In this document: in pieces, positions 28,363 through 39,200 of the stretch | Layout: each line of letters starts with the position of its first letter | How positions within the stretch are numbered: position 1 is the first letter of the stretch | Assembly: GCA_964589175.1 (NCBI GenBank) | Contig: CAZPRY010000014.1 | Coordinates: forward strand, 1 to 64,000 | Direction: 5' to 3' | DNA: 64,000 bases | Source: CAZPRY01 sp964589175 | Lineage (GTDB): Bacteria; Fidelibacterota; UBA2242 | Made by a program: the position numbers and the translations under genes | Notes under the pieces: model-generated | Databases searched by the model: none | What the model saw: only the letters and a program-made list of their open reading frames with translations | What the model was told of the DNA's origin: nothing

Positions 28363-28540
28363 CTGATACTATGATCGGCACAGTACCGAATTCACCCCTT
28401 GCTACGCAATTAACAAAAAAGCAGAATTTAAATCAAGAATAATATTAGTTTAGAACCGCAAATTGTGACATTACACAACCGTACACAGGCGCTGATCCGG
28501 GAAATCCGCCCGAAGAATGTAAAATTGTATTTAGGGCCGT

Positions 28541-31500
28541 CTATCGCGCTATAAAAACCGCCAGTTTCCCTGTTTTAATTCCGTAACTGCCCATATCGAC
28601 ATGGTAGATGTAAATTCCGCTGGCGACCGGCTTGCCGTATTCATTCTGCAAATCCCAGCGCAGAAAAGGTGTCGACGGATCGTCCTTCTCATAGCGGCGG
28701 ATCAGGTTTCCGGCCAGATCGAAGATGCGAAGTGTGCATTTCCCCGGCAAATATGTAAACTGCACCCATTGCTCGTCGCCCTTTTCCTGATTATGCGCAA
28801 CATAATAAGGATTGGGCACCACCCGAATTTTATCCAGATCCGCCGCTAAACGGGACGCATCGACGGTCCTGCCCGCAGGCGCCGTGAAGCAAAAGACATC
28901 ATTTTCCGTCGGCGGTTTGGCGGTGACAATCCGAATCCATTCCCCGGCATGCGGTGGCCCCAGGAAAAACCCGTTGCTATCCAGATCCCCGGGTTGGGCA
29001 TAGTGATCAATATCTGTGTACATGTTAATCATAAAATGATTAATGGCCGGATTGGTTCCATCCGACGCACTGAAACCGGGACTAAGTTTTCCGTTATCAG
29101 CGGCAATGTAAGCGGCCGCTTGCGCCGGTTTGTACTCGACATCATCATAAATATAGAGAAGTTCGAAAGCTGGCCCGTATTGCCCCTCCAGGCTCCTGCT
29201 CCATCGCCCGTCACCATTAGTATCGAGAATACAAACCGGCAGGCGTATACGCGTTCCGTCAGGATCGATACGCCAGACGACAAATGGGACAAAGTCCGCT
29301 TTCCCGCTCAGGGGACTTTTCAATACCCGGAACGTCGGATATTCCCACACCAGCGTGCTGTCCGCATCGCTGAAGATGAGATCATAATCCTTGGGCGTCA
29401 TCCGGCCATATTGATCGATACGCGCGAGGTCCGTCCCGGTATCTTCCGAAATCACAAAAACCGGCCAGTGCTGCGAGCGTCCGTAGTTGTTCAAACTACT
29501 CCATAACCTGCTATCGTAAACTTCGCCGCTGGCCGGATCCAGTTCGACCATGGCTTTGATACCGGGAGATAACGAGGCTACTTTCACCAGGAGACCGTCG
29601 ACGACCGTGTAGGCTTCATCACCCCGTATATTCGTCTGAGCGGCCAGCACCGTACAATCATCGGTTTCATCGATCAGATCCCAGGTCGGCCCTGTGCTTG
29701 ATTCTAGAAAAAATACACGATATTCGTGCCCCGTCGTATGGGAAGGGTCGGCGACGATGACGATCAGTTCCACGTCATTCGCCACTAAATCAGGATTGAT
29801 CGGCTCGTAGCGTACTGCAATCGTATCGCCGTAAGTTGAACCGTAGACCACGCCGGGCTCCGCCCGCGGGATTACCCGCAGAATCGCCGGCTTACTCTGC
29901 AAAATCTCCGGGTCGCTGTATCGCAGATATGATTCCGCCACAACACCGAAGTAATATTCCTTGCCATTCACCAACGGAAAACCCTCGTCTTTAAAATCCG
30001 GGCGATGGTTTTTCGTAATCCGGATATGACGCGGCCCCGTATATTCCTGCGCCTCGCCGGGATCGCTCAGATGCCAGCGTGCAATTTCCAACGGATCGCT
30101 GCCGTCCTCGTCGGCGTATTGATAAACCGCATAGCCGTAGAAATTGTAGACGGCATCATCGATGATATACTCTTCCAGCGTATCGCCACCCACTACCGTC
30201 CGCAGGGTATCACCGAGGTAATAGCGGGCAAACACATCCGGACTTTCGTAAGGTGTTCCGTCGGCGTTCTGTTCCGGCCCAGCGTCCCAGCTGAGTACAC
30301 ATTCATTAGCGTATTCAGTCATTGTAACTTGCGGAATGGCCGGTGGCCGGGCAACCTGGAAATCGGCATCGTAGAGGAGTTCCAGTTTTTGCGCCATTTT
30401 CTTGAGATGGGTGACGCTATTAAGATTGTTGCTTCCACGCGCCACCAGAACCGCCGCAATGATTTCCTGGACGCCCGGCTCGCCCAAATCGGGCCGCGCG
30501 TTGCCGTTCGCGTCCTCCCAGCGCGGCAGGTCGAAGGGACCGGTTCCGATCAGCATTCGTCTATCATCCGGATGACTATCCAACCAGCCGGTATGGGTCT
30601 CCGGATCGCCCGGGAACATATACCGCGTGGGCGGAGCATCTTCATTAGCCCCATGTTCCCCATCATTCGTCATATTTGTTCCATCTCTCCAGCGGCCGGT
30701 CAAATAGCGATAGGCATCGGAGGCAGTTTGCGGATTCCCATGAATATTATCGCTGCCGATATAATACGAGAAGGACGTCATTCCCATATCGTGATCGCCG
30801 GAATTCTCACCGGCGTCTGTCGTCGTGACACCTTCTAAAATCATAAAGCCAACGGCAGGCGGATCTTCCCCATAATTCTGATCGTAATTACTGGCATTAT
30901 AGCAAAATCCCAGATTCAGCAGCGTATCGCAGCCTAGAAGATCATCCGATGCATCTCCTACGTCCGGATCAGCCCAAATGGCAAAATAAACAGCACTCCA
31001 ATCCGAATCGCTTTTATTCACCAATTGCCACTTCACAAAGATTACATCTTGAAGTATATCCTTGCGATCATAAGCCCACACTGTTTGCCGAATTTCCACG
31101 CCCAGCGCCTCGCTGCCAAATTCTTTATGGTCTGTCAAGTCGTTGTATACACTGAAGATGGTCCGGTTGCCCAATAAAAACGGCTCGCCTCCTTCAGCCA
31201 GCGGTGCACCCTGATCGACCGGCCATTCATTCCAGTCGCCGCTCCTGTCGGAATATATTTCGTACCAACGATATTTCGGATCGTTTGAATCCGAGGCCTC
31301 GCCGGGTGAGATAATTTCTCCCGGTTTAAATTCCGTCGCTGAATGTTGAACTCCGGCGACTTTGATTTCATCTCCCTTCTTAAAGGCAATCCATTGTCCG
31401 GCGCCAAAGACCGGACTGAGTCCCGATCCCTTGGGCCATTCCAGACCCCAATCCCCCAGAGTCTTATCGTAAAACCAGATACCGTTGTTGTAAAATACGC

Positions 31501-31627
31501 CCTTCAGGCGGTTGATATCCATCCAGACTTCAGAGGCAGCGTCGGTCGCAGTGGCCCGGGATACCGAGTCGTTATGACCGAATACAGGAAAGCAGGGAAA
31601 AAGGAAAAGCAGGAAGATTATTTTCAT
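28541..31627 (-). CDS. Giant surface protein with PNPYY-type tail, paralogue of the 33067 protein
   Basis: A 1028-residue exported protein, highly similar to the one at 33067-36201: 'LGDWGLEWP(K/Q)GSGLSP', 'AG(V/I)QHSATEF', 'NDPKYRWYE', 'NNYGRSQHWPVFVIS'. The shared acidic motif appears as 'DPDVGDASDDLLGCD'. It has a calcium-loop-like stretch ('DANGNARPDLGEPG') and ends in a FlgD-Ig-like tail ('VVPNPYYVAHNQ' to 'GKLAVFIAR'). The ATG at 31627 starts a signal peptide aligned with the paralogue but has no ribosome-binding site. The frame is open to an ATG at 31813 with a strong GGAGG, which would add 62 residues with two membrane segments. A terminator lies between it and the upstream UPF0164 gene. 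Confidence 0.8.
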   Translation of the reverse strand: MKIIFLLFLFPCFPVFGHNDSVSRATATDAASEVWMDINRLKGVFYNNGIWFYDKTLGDWGLEWPKGSGLSPVFGAGQWIAFKKGDEIKVAGVQHSATEFKPGEIISPGEASDSNDPKYRWYEIYSDRSGDWNEWPVDQGAPLAEGGEPFLLGNRTIFSVYNDLTDHKEFGSEALGVEIRQTVWAYDRKDILQDVIFVKWQLVNKSDSDWSAVYFAIWADPDVGDASDDLLGCDTLLNLGFCYNASNYDQNYGEDPPAVGFMILEGVTTTDAGENSGDHDMGMTSFSYYIGSDNIHGNPQTASDAYRYLTGRWRDGTNMTNDGEHGANEDAPPTRYMFPGDPETHTGWLDSHPDDRRMLIGTGPFDLPRWEDANGNARPDLGEPGVQEIIAAVLVARGSNNLNSVTHLKKMAQKLELLYDADFQVARPPAIPQVTMTEYANECVLSWDAGPEQNADGTPYESPDVFARYYLGDTLRTVVGGDTLEEYIIDDAVYNFYGYAVYQYADEDGSDPLEIARWHLSDPGEAQEYTGPRHIRITKNHRPDFKDEGFPLVNGKEYYFGVVAESYLRYSDPEILQSKPAILRVIPRAEPGVVYGSTYGDTIAVRYEPINPDLVANDVELIVIVADPSHTTGHEYRVFFLESSTGPTWDLIDETDDCTVLAAQTNIRGDEAYTVVDGLLVKVASLSPGIKAMVELDPASGEVYDSRLWSSLNNYGRSQHWPVFVISEDTGTDLARIDQYGRMTPKDYDLIFSDADSTLVWEYPTFRVLKSPLSGKADFVPFVVWRIDPDGTRIRLPVCILDTNGDGRWSRSLEGQYGPAFELLYIYDDVEYKPAQAAAYIAADNGKLSPGFSASDGTNPAINHFMINMYTDIDHYAQPGDLDSNGFFLGPPHAGEWIRIVTAKPPTENDVFCFTAPAGRTVDASRLAADLDKIRVVPNPYYVAHNQEKGDEQWVQFTYLPGKCTLRIFDLAGNLIRRYEKDDPSTPFLRWDLQNEYGKPVASGIYIYHVDMGSYGIKTGKLAVFIAR

Positions 31628-31984
31628 CCGGGATTTTAAGCGCAGATCAACCAGATCGATCTTAAGAATCACCGGACACAGCATTGACGTTAAGAATAAC
31701 AGGGTGGTCGTGACGATGGATACGTAATTGCGAGGATTTGACCTATTCCAGAGGATCGCGCAGAAGAGCGTCCCCGTGATAAAAAGGCAGCAGATGTATG
31801 CTAATCTCTTCATTCCCCCTCCATCGATTTAGCATACGGCCAGAGAACCGGCCACGGAAATTATCTTTAAGGCAATCTATAAACAATAATTCGAATTTTC
31901 AACTGCAATGATCCAGGGGCATAAAAAAAAGCGGCAGTGAAACCACTGCCGCTTTCAGGATGCTTTATGCTATCCAGTCAAGAA
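31628..31984. other. Gap between UPF0164 gene and giant protein; possible N-terminal extension
   Basis: On the minus strand 31813-31628 is an in-frame open stretch of 62 codons. It starts at an ATG with GGAGGGGGA just upstream and encodes two hydrophobic segments. It may be an extended N-terminus or the remnant of a small membrane gene. The part at 31814-31922 shows nothing recognisable; the terminator at 31923-31952 fills most of the rest. Confidence 0.5.
31923..31952 (-). terminator. Intrinsic terminator of module 2
   Basis: GCGGCAGTG and CACTGCCGC pair around a 4-nt loop and are followed on the minus strand by eight T. It lies about 30 nt past the stop of the UPF0164 gene. Confidence 0.94.
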
Positions 31985-33022
31985 CTAGAAGGCGAAGCTA
32001 ACCGAGAAATACTGGTTGGCATCAAAAATGTCCATCGGCCGATTGGCATAATCGAACATGATTTTGTTGCCGCCCATATTCAGATTCAAACCGAACCCGA
32101 AAGTGAGACCATACTGTGCTTTTTCGTAGCCACTCTCGTAGTCCTCAGGATAGAGCGTCATCATGTAGCCGCCTCTGAGGAAGAGCATATCGTTCAACGA
32201 ATACTCCGCACCGGTCGAGATAGCATCGAGCATGAACGTATTGTTGGAATAGGCGCCGGCCAGACTGAGTTTGTGCATAGTGCCAAAATTCATCGTGTAA
32301 CCGAGACCCATGTTCATGCTGGCCGGCAGTTCTTCTTCGGCCAGATCCAGTTTGGTCTTACGGGATGTCGCAGTCGGACCGGCCCATGGTACCGAACTAT
32401 CAAATTCGATACCGGTTCCGTCCCACTGCAGTTTGCTGCCGATATTTCTCATCGTTACGCCGAAAGCAATACCGAACGGCGAAACATACTGCAGACCGAA
32501 ATCAAAGGCAACGGCGGAAGCGCTCATATTGCCAACCTTCTCGGATATCATCTTGGCATTCGTGCCAAAACTGATACGATCCGTGAAACGATTGGAATAG
32601 GTTGCCGTGACCGTCAGATAATCCGGGCTCAGCATCTCGCCGGTTCCTTCCGGCATATCAATCGTGGTGACTTCGATCTCGCCGATATCCATAACCTGGA
32701 AAGCGATACCGACTGCACCCGACCGGCCGACGCGTGCGCCGGCAGCCAGGTACGATACTTTCATATCCGCAAAATACTGCATGTAGTTGAAGGTTGCGGA
32801 AGCGACATTCATCTTGGCCAGACCCGCTGGATTCCAATAAATACCTTCTGCACCTCCCACATTGGCGATATTTGCTCCTCCCAAGGCCACATTACGCGCC
32901 CCCATAGGGATAAACAATTCGGGAGCAGCGCTTGTGCCGACCTTAGGAGCGCTCGCAAAAACGCTCTGCGAACCAATGAGGAGCAGTATTAAAAGCCCAA
33001 TCAAAATATATCTTCTACTCAT
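31985..33022 (-). CDS. UPF0164/PorV-PorQ-like outer-membrane protein (module 2)
   Basis: A 345-residue protein, the same length as its paralogue at 19964. The ATG at 33022 has GGGAGA 6-7 nt upstream and starts a signal peptide; an ATG at 33067 is less likely. The family signature is clear: 'TSAAPELFIPMGARNVALGGA' spans the conserved block, followed by 'GIYWNPAGLA'. Strands include 'SYLAAGARVGRSGAVGIAF' and the chain ends in Phe ('YFSVSFAF'). It follows the giant protein at 33067 by 44 nt and is followed by a strong terminator, so it closes module 2. By analogy with PorV it may help export or anchor the adjacent giant protein. Confidence 0.87.
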   Translation of the reverse strand: MSRRYILIGLLILLLIGSQSVFASAPKVGTSAAPELFIPMGARNVALGGANIANVGGAEGIYWNPAGLAKMNVASATFNYMQYFADMKVSYLAAGARVGRSGAVGIAFQVMDIGEIEVTTIDMPEGTGEMLSPDYLTVTATYSNRFTDRISFGTNAKMISEKVGNMSASAVAFDFGLQYVSPFGIAFGVTMRNIGSKLQWDGTGIEFDSSVPWAGPTATSRKTKLDLAEEELPASMNMGLGYTMNFGTMHKLSLAGAYSNNTFMLDAISTGAEYSLNDMLFLRGGYMMTLYPEDYESGYEKAQYGLTFGFGLNLNMGGNKIMFDYANRPMDIFDANQYFSVSFAF

Positions 33023-33066
33023 ATTACATCTCCCATTTTTAAGTCCGTAATTCATTTTCATACCCA

Positions 33067-36000
33067 TTAATAGGTATCCAATCGTTCGTTCGGGGCAAAG
33101 ACGGCAATCTTACCAACCTTCTCACCGACATCCGGAACTTCAATATGGAAAATGTAGATGCCGCTAGCAACCGGAATCTCATACTCGTTTTCCAGGTCCC
33201 ATTTCAGTAGGGTGTAGGTATCGTCTTTTTCCAACTTACGGATTGGGTTACCAGCCAGGTCGAAGATTCTGATTGTACATTTCGGCGGTACGTTCGTGAA
33301 TTGGACCCACCGCTCGAAGATGTTGGCTTCACCGCTATGATATCCGTAGTACGGGTTCGGAACGACACGGATATTTTCCATATCGGCTTTCAGGTCCTCA
33401 TTCGTACTTGTGACCGCCGCTGGAGCCGTAAACGTGAAGACATCATTCGTGGTATTCGGCTTATAGGTGTTGAGTCTCATCCATTCACCGGCATGCGGAG
33501 GTCCGTAAAAATAGCCGTCGGCATCCAGATCACCGGCCGCAGCGTACCCGTCAAGGTCGATATACATGTTGATCATGAAACGGTTGATTGCCGGATATAC
33601 GACACCATAAGGGCCGTATCCAGGAGCAACGGTGCCGTCATTGGTGGAGATGTAGGTAGCGACATCGGCCGGTTTATACTCCGCATTGTCATAGATATAG
33701 AACATATCGAAAGCCGGGCCATATATACCGTCCGGGTTTCTATTCCAGATTCCATCTCCGGCGGCATCCAGCACGCAGACCGTAATCCGCATCCGGGTAC
33801 CGTCCGGATCGATACGCCAGAAGGTAGCCGGTACGAAAGCGGGTTTGCCATTCGAATCAACCAGTACGAGATCGGTGTAGTAGTCCCAAACCAGTGTACT
33901 ATCCGTATCAGTAAAGATGATCTCGTAGTCTTTGGGAGTCATCAAACCGAAGCGGTCCATACGGGCATAGTCGGTTCCGGCGCTTTCCGAAATAACGAAT
34001 ACCGGCCAATGCTGCGAACGTCCGTAGTTGTTCAGACTGCCCATCAGGCGGGTATCATATACCGCACCGGTGGCCGGATCGATTTCAACGATCGATTTGA
34101 TGCCGGGCAGCGGACCTGCTACCTTGACCAACAGACCATCGACAACGGTGTAGGCATCATCGTTTTCCTGGTTGACCTGATCGGCAAGTACGACCGTATT
34201 GGTCGTCATATCCCACAGATCCCAGATGATATTGCCTTCGCCGTCATCCTTGAACTTGACGCCGTAGTCGTGTCCGGTAACTTCGGCAGGATCCACCACA
34301 ATGGCGGTGACACCACCGTCACCGGCGGGAATACCGGCGTTCACCGGGACATAACCGACTTCCAGAGTATCGCCCTCGGAAGAGTTGTAACGTACACCCG
34401 GATGCTGCTGGGGCGTCACTTTTACTTTCGTGATCGGGCTGGGCAGGGTCTGCGGTCTGGCAAACTTACAATAGGAGTAAGCCTGAACGCCAAAGTAGTA
34501 TTCTTTGCCGTTCGCCAGCGGATCGCCGACATTGCCGACCTTGGAGTTTTTATTGGTGCGCAATATAGCAAAACGCGGACCGGTGTAAGCCACCGCATCG
34601 GCCGGATCGGCAACCCCGTAACGGGCGTATTCAACCGGATCACTACCGGATCCATCCGTAAACTGCCATACGACGTACTCGGAGAAGTTGAAGGTACCGT
34701 CGGTAACGTCTACATAGTCATAACCGACGACGATCTTCTGACCGACGAGACCGTTGGCTACCAGGTCTTCAACGTCATAGAGGCTGATGCCGTCCGGCAT
34801 ATACTCTGAACGCTGGTCCCAGGTCAGGATGACATGTCCGTCGAGCTCGCTGGACTTTACGACCGGTTGAGCCGGCGCCGGCGGAAGCACGAAGTTAATG
34901 TCATACGCCAGCTGGGCGATTTCATCAACAGCCTTCAAAACAGTCACACTGTTGAGGTTGTTGGAACCTTTGGCCAGAATGATACCGCAGACGATTTCCT
35001 GCACACCGGTTTCACCGAAATCCGGCAGATTATTGCCGTTTTCGTCGTCCCACATCGGCATGGTGAAAGGTCCGGTCGTCATCAGGAAACGACGGTCATC
35101 CGGGTTCTGATCCAGCCAGCCCGTATCGCTCTCCGGATCGCCGGGGAACATAAACGTGGTCGCCGGGTAGGATTGATCGATGCCGTTACCTCCATCATTG
35201 GTGATGAAGGTACCATCGCGCCAGATACCGCGGAAGAAGTTCCAGACGTCGCCGCCGCTCTGCGGGTTACCCTGCGGGGAATCATTGTTATTATAGTACA
35301 CAAAAGAGGTCATTTTGAGCATCGTGAAATCATCCAGAACCGTGCCGTCCGGCAGCGAAACCGTCGAGCCGGCTTCGGGGACGATCGGTCCCTGGAAAAA
35401 GTCGATACCCAAGGCCGGCGGCGCCGAACCGTAGTTCTGATCGGCATCCGTCGAGTTGTAGCACATACCCAGGCCGAGAAGACTATCGCAACCAACGAAG
35501 TCATCATTGGCGTCTCCCAGATCCGGATCGGACCAGATCGAGAAGTAGGTATCCGCCCAATCTTTATCGCTCTTGTTGGCAATCTGCCACTTGATAAAGA
35601 TCATATCGCCGATAGCATCGGCGCGGTTGAAGGCCCAGGCCATCTGGCGAACTTCGGCGCCGAGTTTCGCGGTGGCGTACTCGGTATGATCGGCCAGATC
35701 GTTATAGACACACCAGGCCGTCTGGTCGCCGATCATCATCGGATTGCCGTCGGCATCCACCGGGGCGCCCTGATCGGTCGGCCAATTGCTCCAGTCGCCT
35801 GTTCCATCGGAACGCAGCTCGTACCAGCGATATTTCGGATCGTTGCGGTTGTCAGCCACGCCCGGGCTCAGGATCATACCCGGCATGAATTCCGTGGCGG
35901 AGTGCTGAATACCGGCAACGCGCGGTACACCGTCCACCATGGCCCCGATCCACTGACCGGCGCCAAAGATAGGGCTCAGGCCCGATCCCTGCGGCCATTC

Positions 36001-36201
36001 GAGACCCCAGTCACCCAGGATATTGTCGTAGAACCAGGTCCCGTTATTGCGCATAACCCCGTTCATTCGGTTGGCATTGATCCAGATATCACTGGTAACG
36101 CCGGTTTTCCCGAGATAGCGGGGTTGATCAATAGCTTCGGCACCGAATACCAGCGTCGAAACCATCAATAAAAGCATAGAGATTATTAGAATCTTCTTCA
36201 T
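33067..36201 (-). CDS. Giant surface protein with PNPYY-type tail (module 2)
   Basis: A 1044-residue exported protein of unknown function. The ATG at 36201 has GGAGGAAG upstream and opens a signal peptide (MKKILIISMLLLMVS). The head carries 'LGDWGLEWPQGSGLSPIFGA'. The acidic motif comprises Asp225, Asp227, Gly229, Asp233, Asp234, Gly237 and Asp239. A calcium-loop-like stretch ('DENGNNLPDFGETG') lies further on. The C-terminus has 'VVPNPYYGYHSGE', 'CTIRIFDLAGNPIRK' and 'GKIAVFAPNERLDTY', the last a few residues longer than its paralogues. It starts 56 nt after the receptor at 36258, so both probably share a transcript. Long open frames on the opposite strand are composition artefacts. Confidence 0.84.
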   Translation of the reverse strand: MKKILIISMLLLMVSTLVFGAEAIDQPRYLGKTGVTSDIWINANRMNGVMRNNGTWFYDNILGDWGLEWPQGSGLSPIFGAGQWIGAMVDGVPRVAGIQHSATEFMPGMILSPGVADNRNDPKYRWYELRSDGTGDWSNWPTDQGAPVDADGNPMMIGDQTAWCVYNDLADHTEYATAKLGAEVRQMAWAFNRADAIGDMIFIKWQIANKSDKDWADTYFSIWSDPDLGDANDDFVGCDSLLGLGMCYNSTDADQNYGSAPPALGIDFFQGPIVPEAGSTVSLPDGTVLDDFTMLKMTSFVYYNNNDSPQGNPQSGGDVWNFFRGIWRDGTFITNDGGNGIDQSYPATTFMFPGDPESDTGWLDQNPDDRRFLMTTGPFTMPMWDDENGNNLPDFGETGVQEIVCGIILAKGSNNLNSVTVLKAVDEIAQLAYDINFVLPPAPAQPVVKSSELDGHVILTWDQRSEYMPDGISLYDVEDLVANGLVGQKIVVGYDYVDVTDGTFNFSEYVVWQFTDGSGSDPVEYARYGVADPADAVAYTGPRFAILRTNKNSKVGNVGDPLANGKEYYFGVQAYSYCKFARPQTLPSPITKVKVTPQQHPGVRYNSSEGDTLEVGYVPVNAGIPAGDGGVTAIVVDPAEVTGHDYGVKFKDDGEGNIIWDLWDMTTNTVVLADQVNQENDDAYTVVDGLLVKVAGPLPGIKSIVEIDPATGAVYDTRLMGSLNNYGRSQHWPVFVISESAGTDYARMDRFGLMTPKDYEIIFTDTDSTLVWDYYTDLVLVDSNGKPAFVPATFWRIDPDGTRMRITVCVLDAAGDGIWNRNPDGIYGPAFDMFYIYDNAEYKPADVATYISTNDGTVAPGYGPYGVVYPAINRFMINMYIDLDGYAAAGDLDADGYFYGPPHAGEWMRLNTYKPNTTNDVFTFTAPAAVTSTNEDLKADMENIRVVPNPYYGYHSGEANIFERWVQFTNVPPKCTIRIFDLAGNPIRKLEKDDTYTLLKWDLENEYEIPVASGIYIFHIEVPDVGEKVGKIAVFAPNERLDTY

Positions 36202-36257
36202 AAATCTTCCTCCAATATTACACAACATTAAATCCCCTGATTATATCCCACACTCTA

Positions 36258-39200
36258 TTAGATTTCGAGCATCAGACCCAAACGGATCTGACGGGGAACA
36301 CCGTAGTTGTTGTAATCCCATTCCCGCATCTTATAGAGGGATTTGCCGGTATCATCCAGGCTGTTCCAGTAAGTTTTTCCCGGCGCAGTTCCGAGATAAC
36401 CGGTATCATTGGGTAATCCTGTTGTGATATAGACATCCTTAACATTGGCGGTATTCAGGAGATTGATCACCCACGCATAGGCCGTGAGTTTTGCCTTGCC
36501 AATATAGAAGCCTTTATCGATTTTCAGATCGATTCTGAAGACCCAAGGACTAACTTCCGAATTAACGGCTGATAGCGGTTGTTCGGAAAGGGCATCGTTA
36601 TCATAACGACCGTTGAACGGGAAGTTATTCACGATCTTGGCTCGGGTAAACGGGTTGCCGGAATTGAAGGCAAACTGCATGTTAGCCCCGAAGTTTTTCA
36701 GAGCAGCCGGAACGGAGGCTTCCTGGCCCAGACGGTAATCCAGGTTCAATGTGCCGGTATGTCTCTGCTCGAAGGCCAGCGGCTGGGCATATTTCGGGAA
36801 ATGTCCTCTTGCACCGCCCTGCCAGGCAATATCAAAGTTACCACCCGAAGCAGAACCGGTGCCATTGGCGAACTGCATTTCGTAGTTCATCGTCGCGGAC
36901 AGATTCTTCCAACGTCTGAGCGTAAAGATCACATCCAGACCTTTGATCGTACCGTAATCACCGTTCTGATAGAAAGCGATGTTGGTGACATCGGTCGTTT
37001 CATTGATCAACTGGACCAGGTCTTCGGTCTCTTTGTAGAAGGCTGTCAACTGCAATGCGGCCATTTCGCCCAATCTCTGCTTGAAACCAATTTCATAGGA
37101 AATGGTTTTCGGCGGTCTGAGATTCGGGTTGTCCAGGGATGTAAAATAGCCGCCGGATTTTACGTATCTATCCAGGTAGAACGGGCTTGAGTAAAGGTCC
37201 GTAAGCCGCGGAGCCTGGTAGAAGATACCGTACTGGGCGTGAAAAACGGTCATATCGGTGACCGGGAAACTCATGCCCAGGCGGGGGCTGATGTAGTAAT
37301 ACGTTTCGGAATCAACGACATCTTCTCGCGTAAAAGCTTCGTCGCCGCCGAACATACCGGTCCCGGCCACATAGGTGCCGTTGCCATTGTAATTGACCTT
37401 ACCATCCGCATCAATATACTGGGCCGCGATCTCCTTGAACATCCAACCATTCGGATTGATATGGTCATAACGCAGACCGAGATTCAGGATCAGGTCTCTG
37501 AACTCGACTTTATCCTGCAGGTAACCGCTCATGATAATCGGGTTGTAGGGAGCCTGTTTTTTCCAGGCGTCGTTGGTCGGACTCAGGTTGGCATCGAACT
37601 CAGTGTCGAAATAATCACCGTCATCGACTTCGTTACCGTCGACATCATACCCGTAGAAACGGATATCCGCGGCGCGGTACTTTTCGATCTCGGTCGAATA
37701 ATCGGGATCGGCCAATTTGGTCGGAGTATAAATTCGGATGGACCGGAGCGTATGATATTTATACTCAAAACCGGCCTTGAATGTGTGATATTTACCCTGC
37801 TGATGGGTAAGGTCAAAATCGATTCCCCAATACGTGGTGCGTTGCTTATAGTAAGAATCGTACTGGCTGTAGGGCTGGAAGAAATCCGGTCCCAAACGCC
37901 CCGTATAAGCTTCGCCGTAGTACTGAGCTTCATCCGGCCACGGATTGTAGGTCGGATCGCCGTATTTCTCAAGATCATCCTTGAAGGTCGGATCGTAGCA
38001 CTTTACTTCCGTATCGAAGTGCATAAACTTCAGATCGTAGAAAGTGTGCCCCGACAGGGTGTGGGTCAAGGTCGTATTGATCGACTGGGTGTCGGTGAAA
38101 TACAGCGGCCGATGCTCCGTATCAAAGAAGCGAATCGGCTGAATTGCCGCAGCCGTACCCAAAAAGTCCGCACTGAACTGCCGGTTGGTCTGCGAGATAC
38201 TGCTCTTCAGTTCCATCTTCTTGCCCAGCTGCAATTTGATCTTTCCGGTGTAGGACCAATCCGAGCTGGCGTTTTTCGGCAGGCGGGCATTGAACTTGTA
38301 GTTCTTGATCGAGGTCGTATCGGAAGTAACATCCTCCACCGTTGTGCCGTCTGCGGCAAAGGTGGTGTCATAAGCTACCTGATACTCATCGAACAGACTC
38401 GGATCATAAGAGTTGTGCGTGTACGTATAATCATCGAGACGCCACGGATTATAAGCCCAGCCGTAGGACGGGGTAATATCCGCACGGTACGTACGAACAC
38501 CACTGAAGAAGAAAGTGTGCTTCTTCTTCGGGATAATCGGACCGCTCAGTGTCATCGTATACTCGTTAAAGCCGTACGAATACGCGCCTAACGCTTCTTT
38601 GTCGGCACTGAGAAATTCATCGGTCACCGCTTCCACGGAAGCAGAATAGCGATCAGTACCGGCGTTGGTTGTAATGGCGATAATACCGGACATTGCCTCA
38701 CCGTATTCCGCATTAAAACCACCCGTCTGAACACTCATTTCTTCGATCGCGCTGGCCGGCAGATGAATCCTGACCGCGTAATTGTAGGGGTCATTTACAA
38801 AGACACCATCAATATACACGGCGGTTTCGGACGAACGACCGCCACGGACATTCATCGCGCCGCTGTTTTCTTCTTTTACAACACCGGCGACCGTACCGAC
38901 GATATCCTGAATCGACCGGATCGGAAGGTGTTGAATTTCCTCGGCGGACTTGATGATGTTCGTATTGGTTTCATCCTTACGAATCATCGGCCTTTGCGCA
39001 GTAACCATAACTTCTTCGAATTCCAGAGCCGTTACTTCCAGCTCGAAATTCATCTCAGTTGTCAGGTCCAGCGATACTCTAACGCCTTGAACTACTACAT
39101 CCTTGTAACCGATGTAGGATGCACGAACCGTGTATCCGCCAACGGGCACATTGAGGATTGAATAGTAGCCTTCCGCGTCAGAAGCAGCTCCCAAAAACAG

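Noticed and set aside
33301..36171. Two long plus-strand open frames (502 and 445 codons) opposite the giant surface protein gene
   Set aside because: They mirror the coding strand, have repetitive low-complexity translations, lack ribosome-binding sites and show no recognisable domains. Codon bias of the real gene explains them. The same holds for 37239-38591 and 62785-63987.
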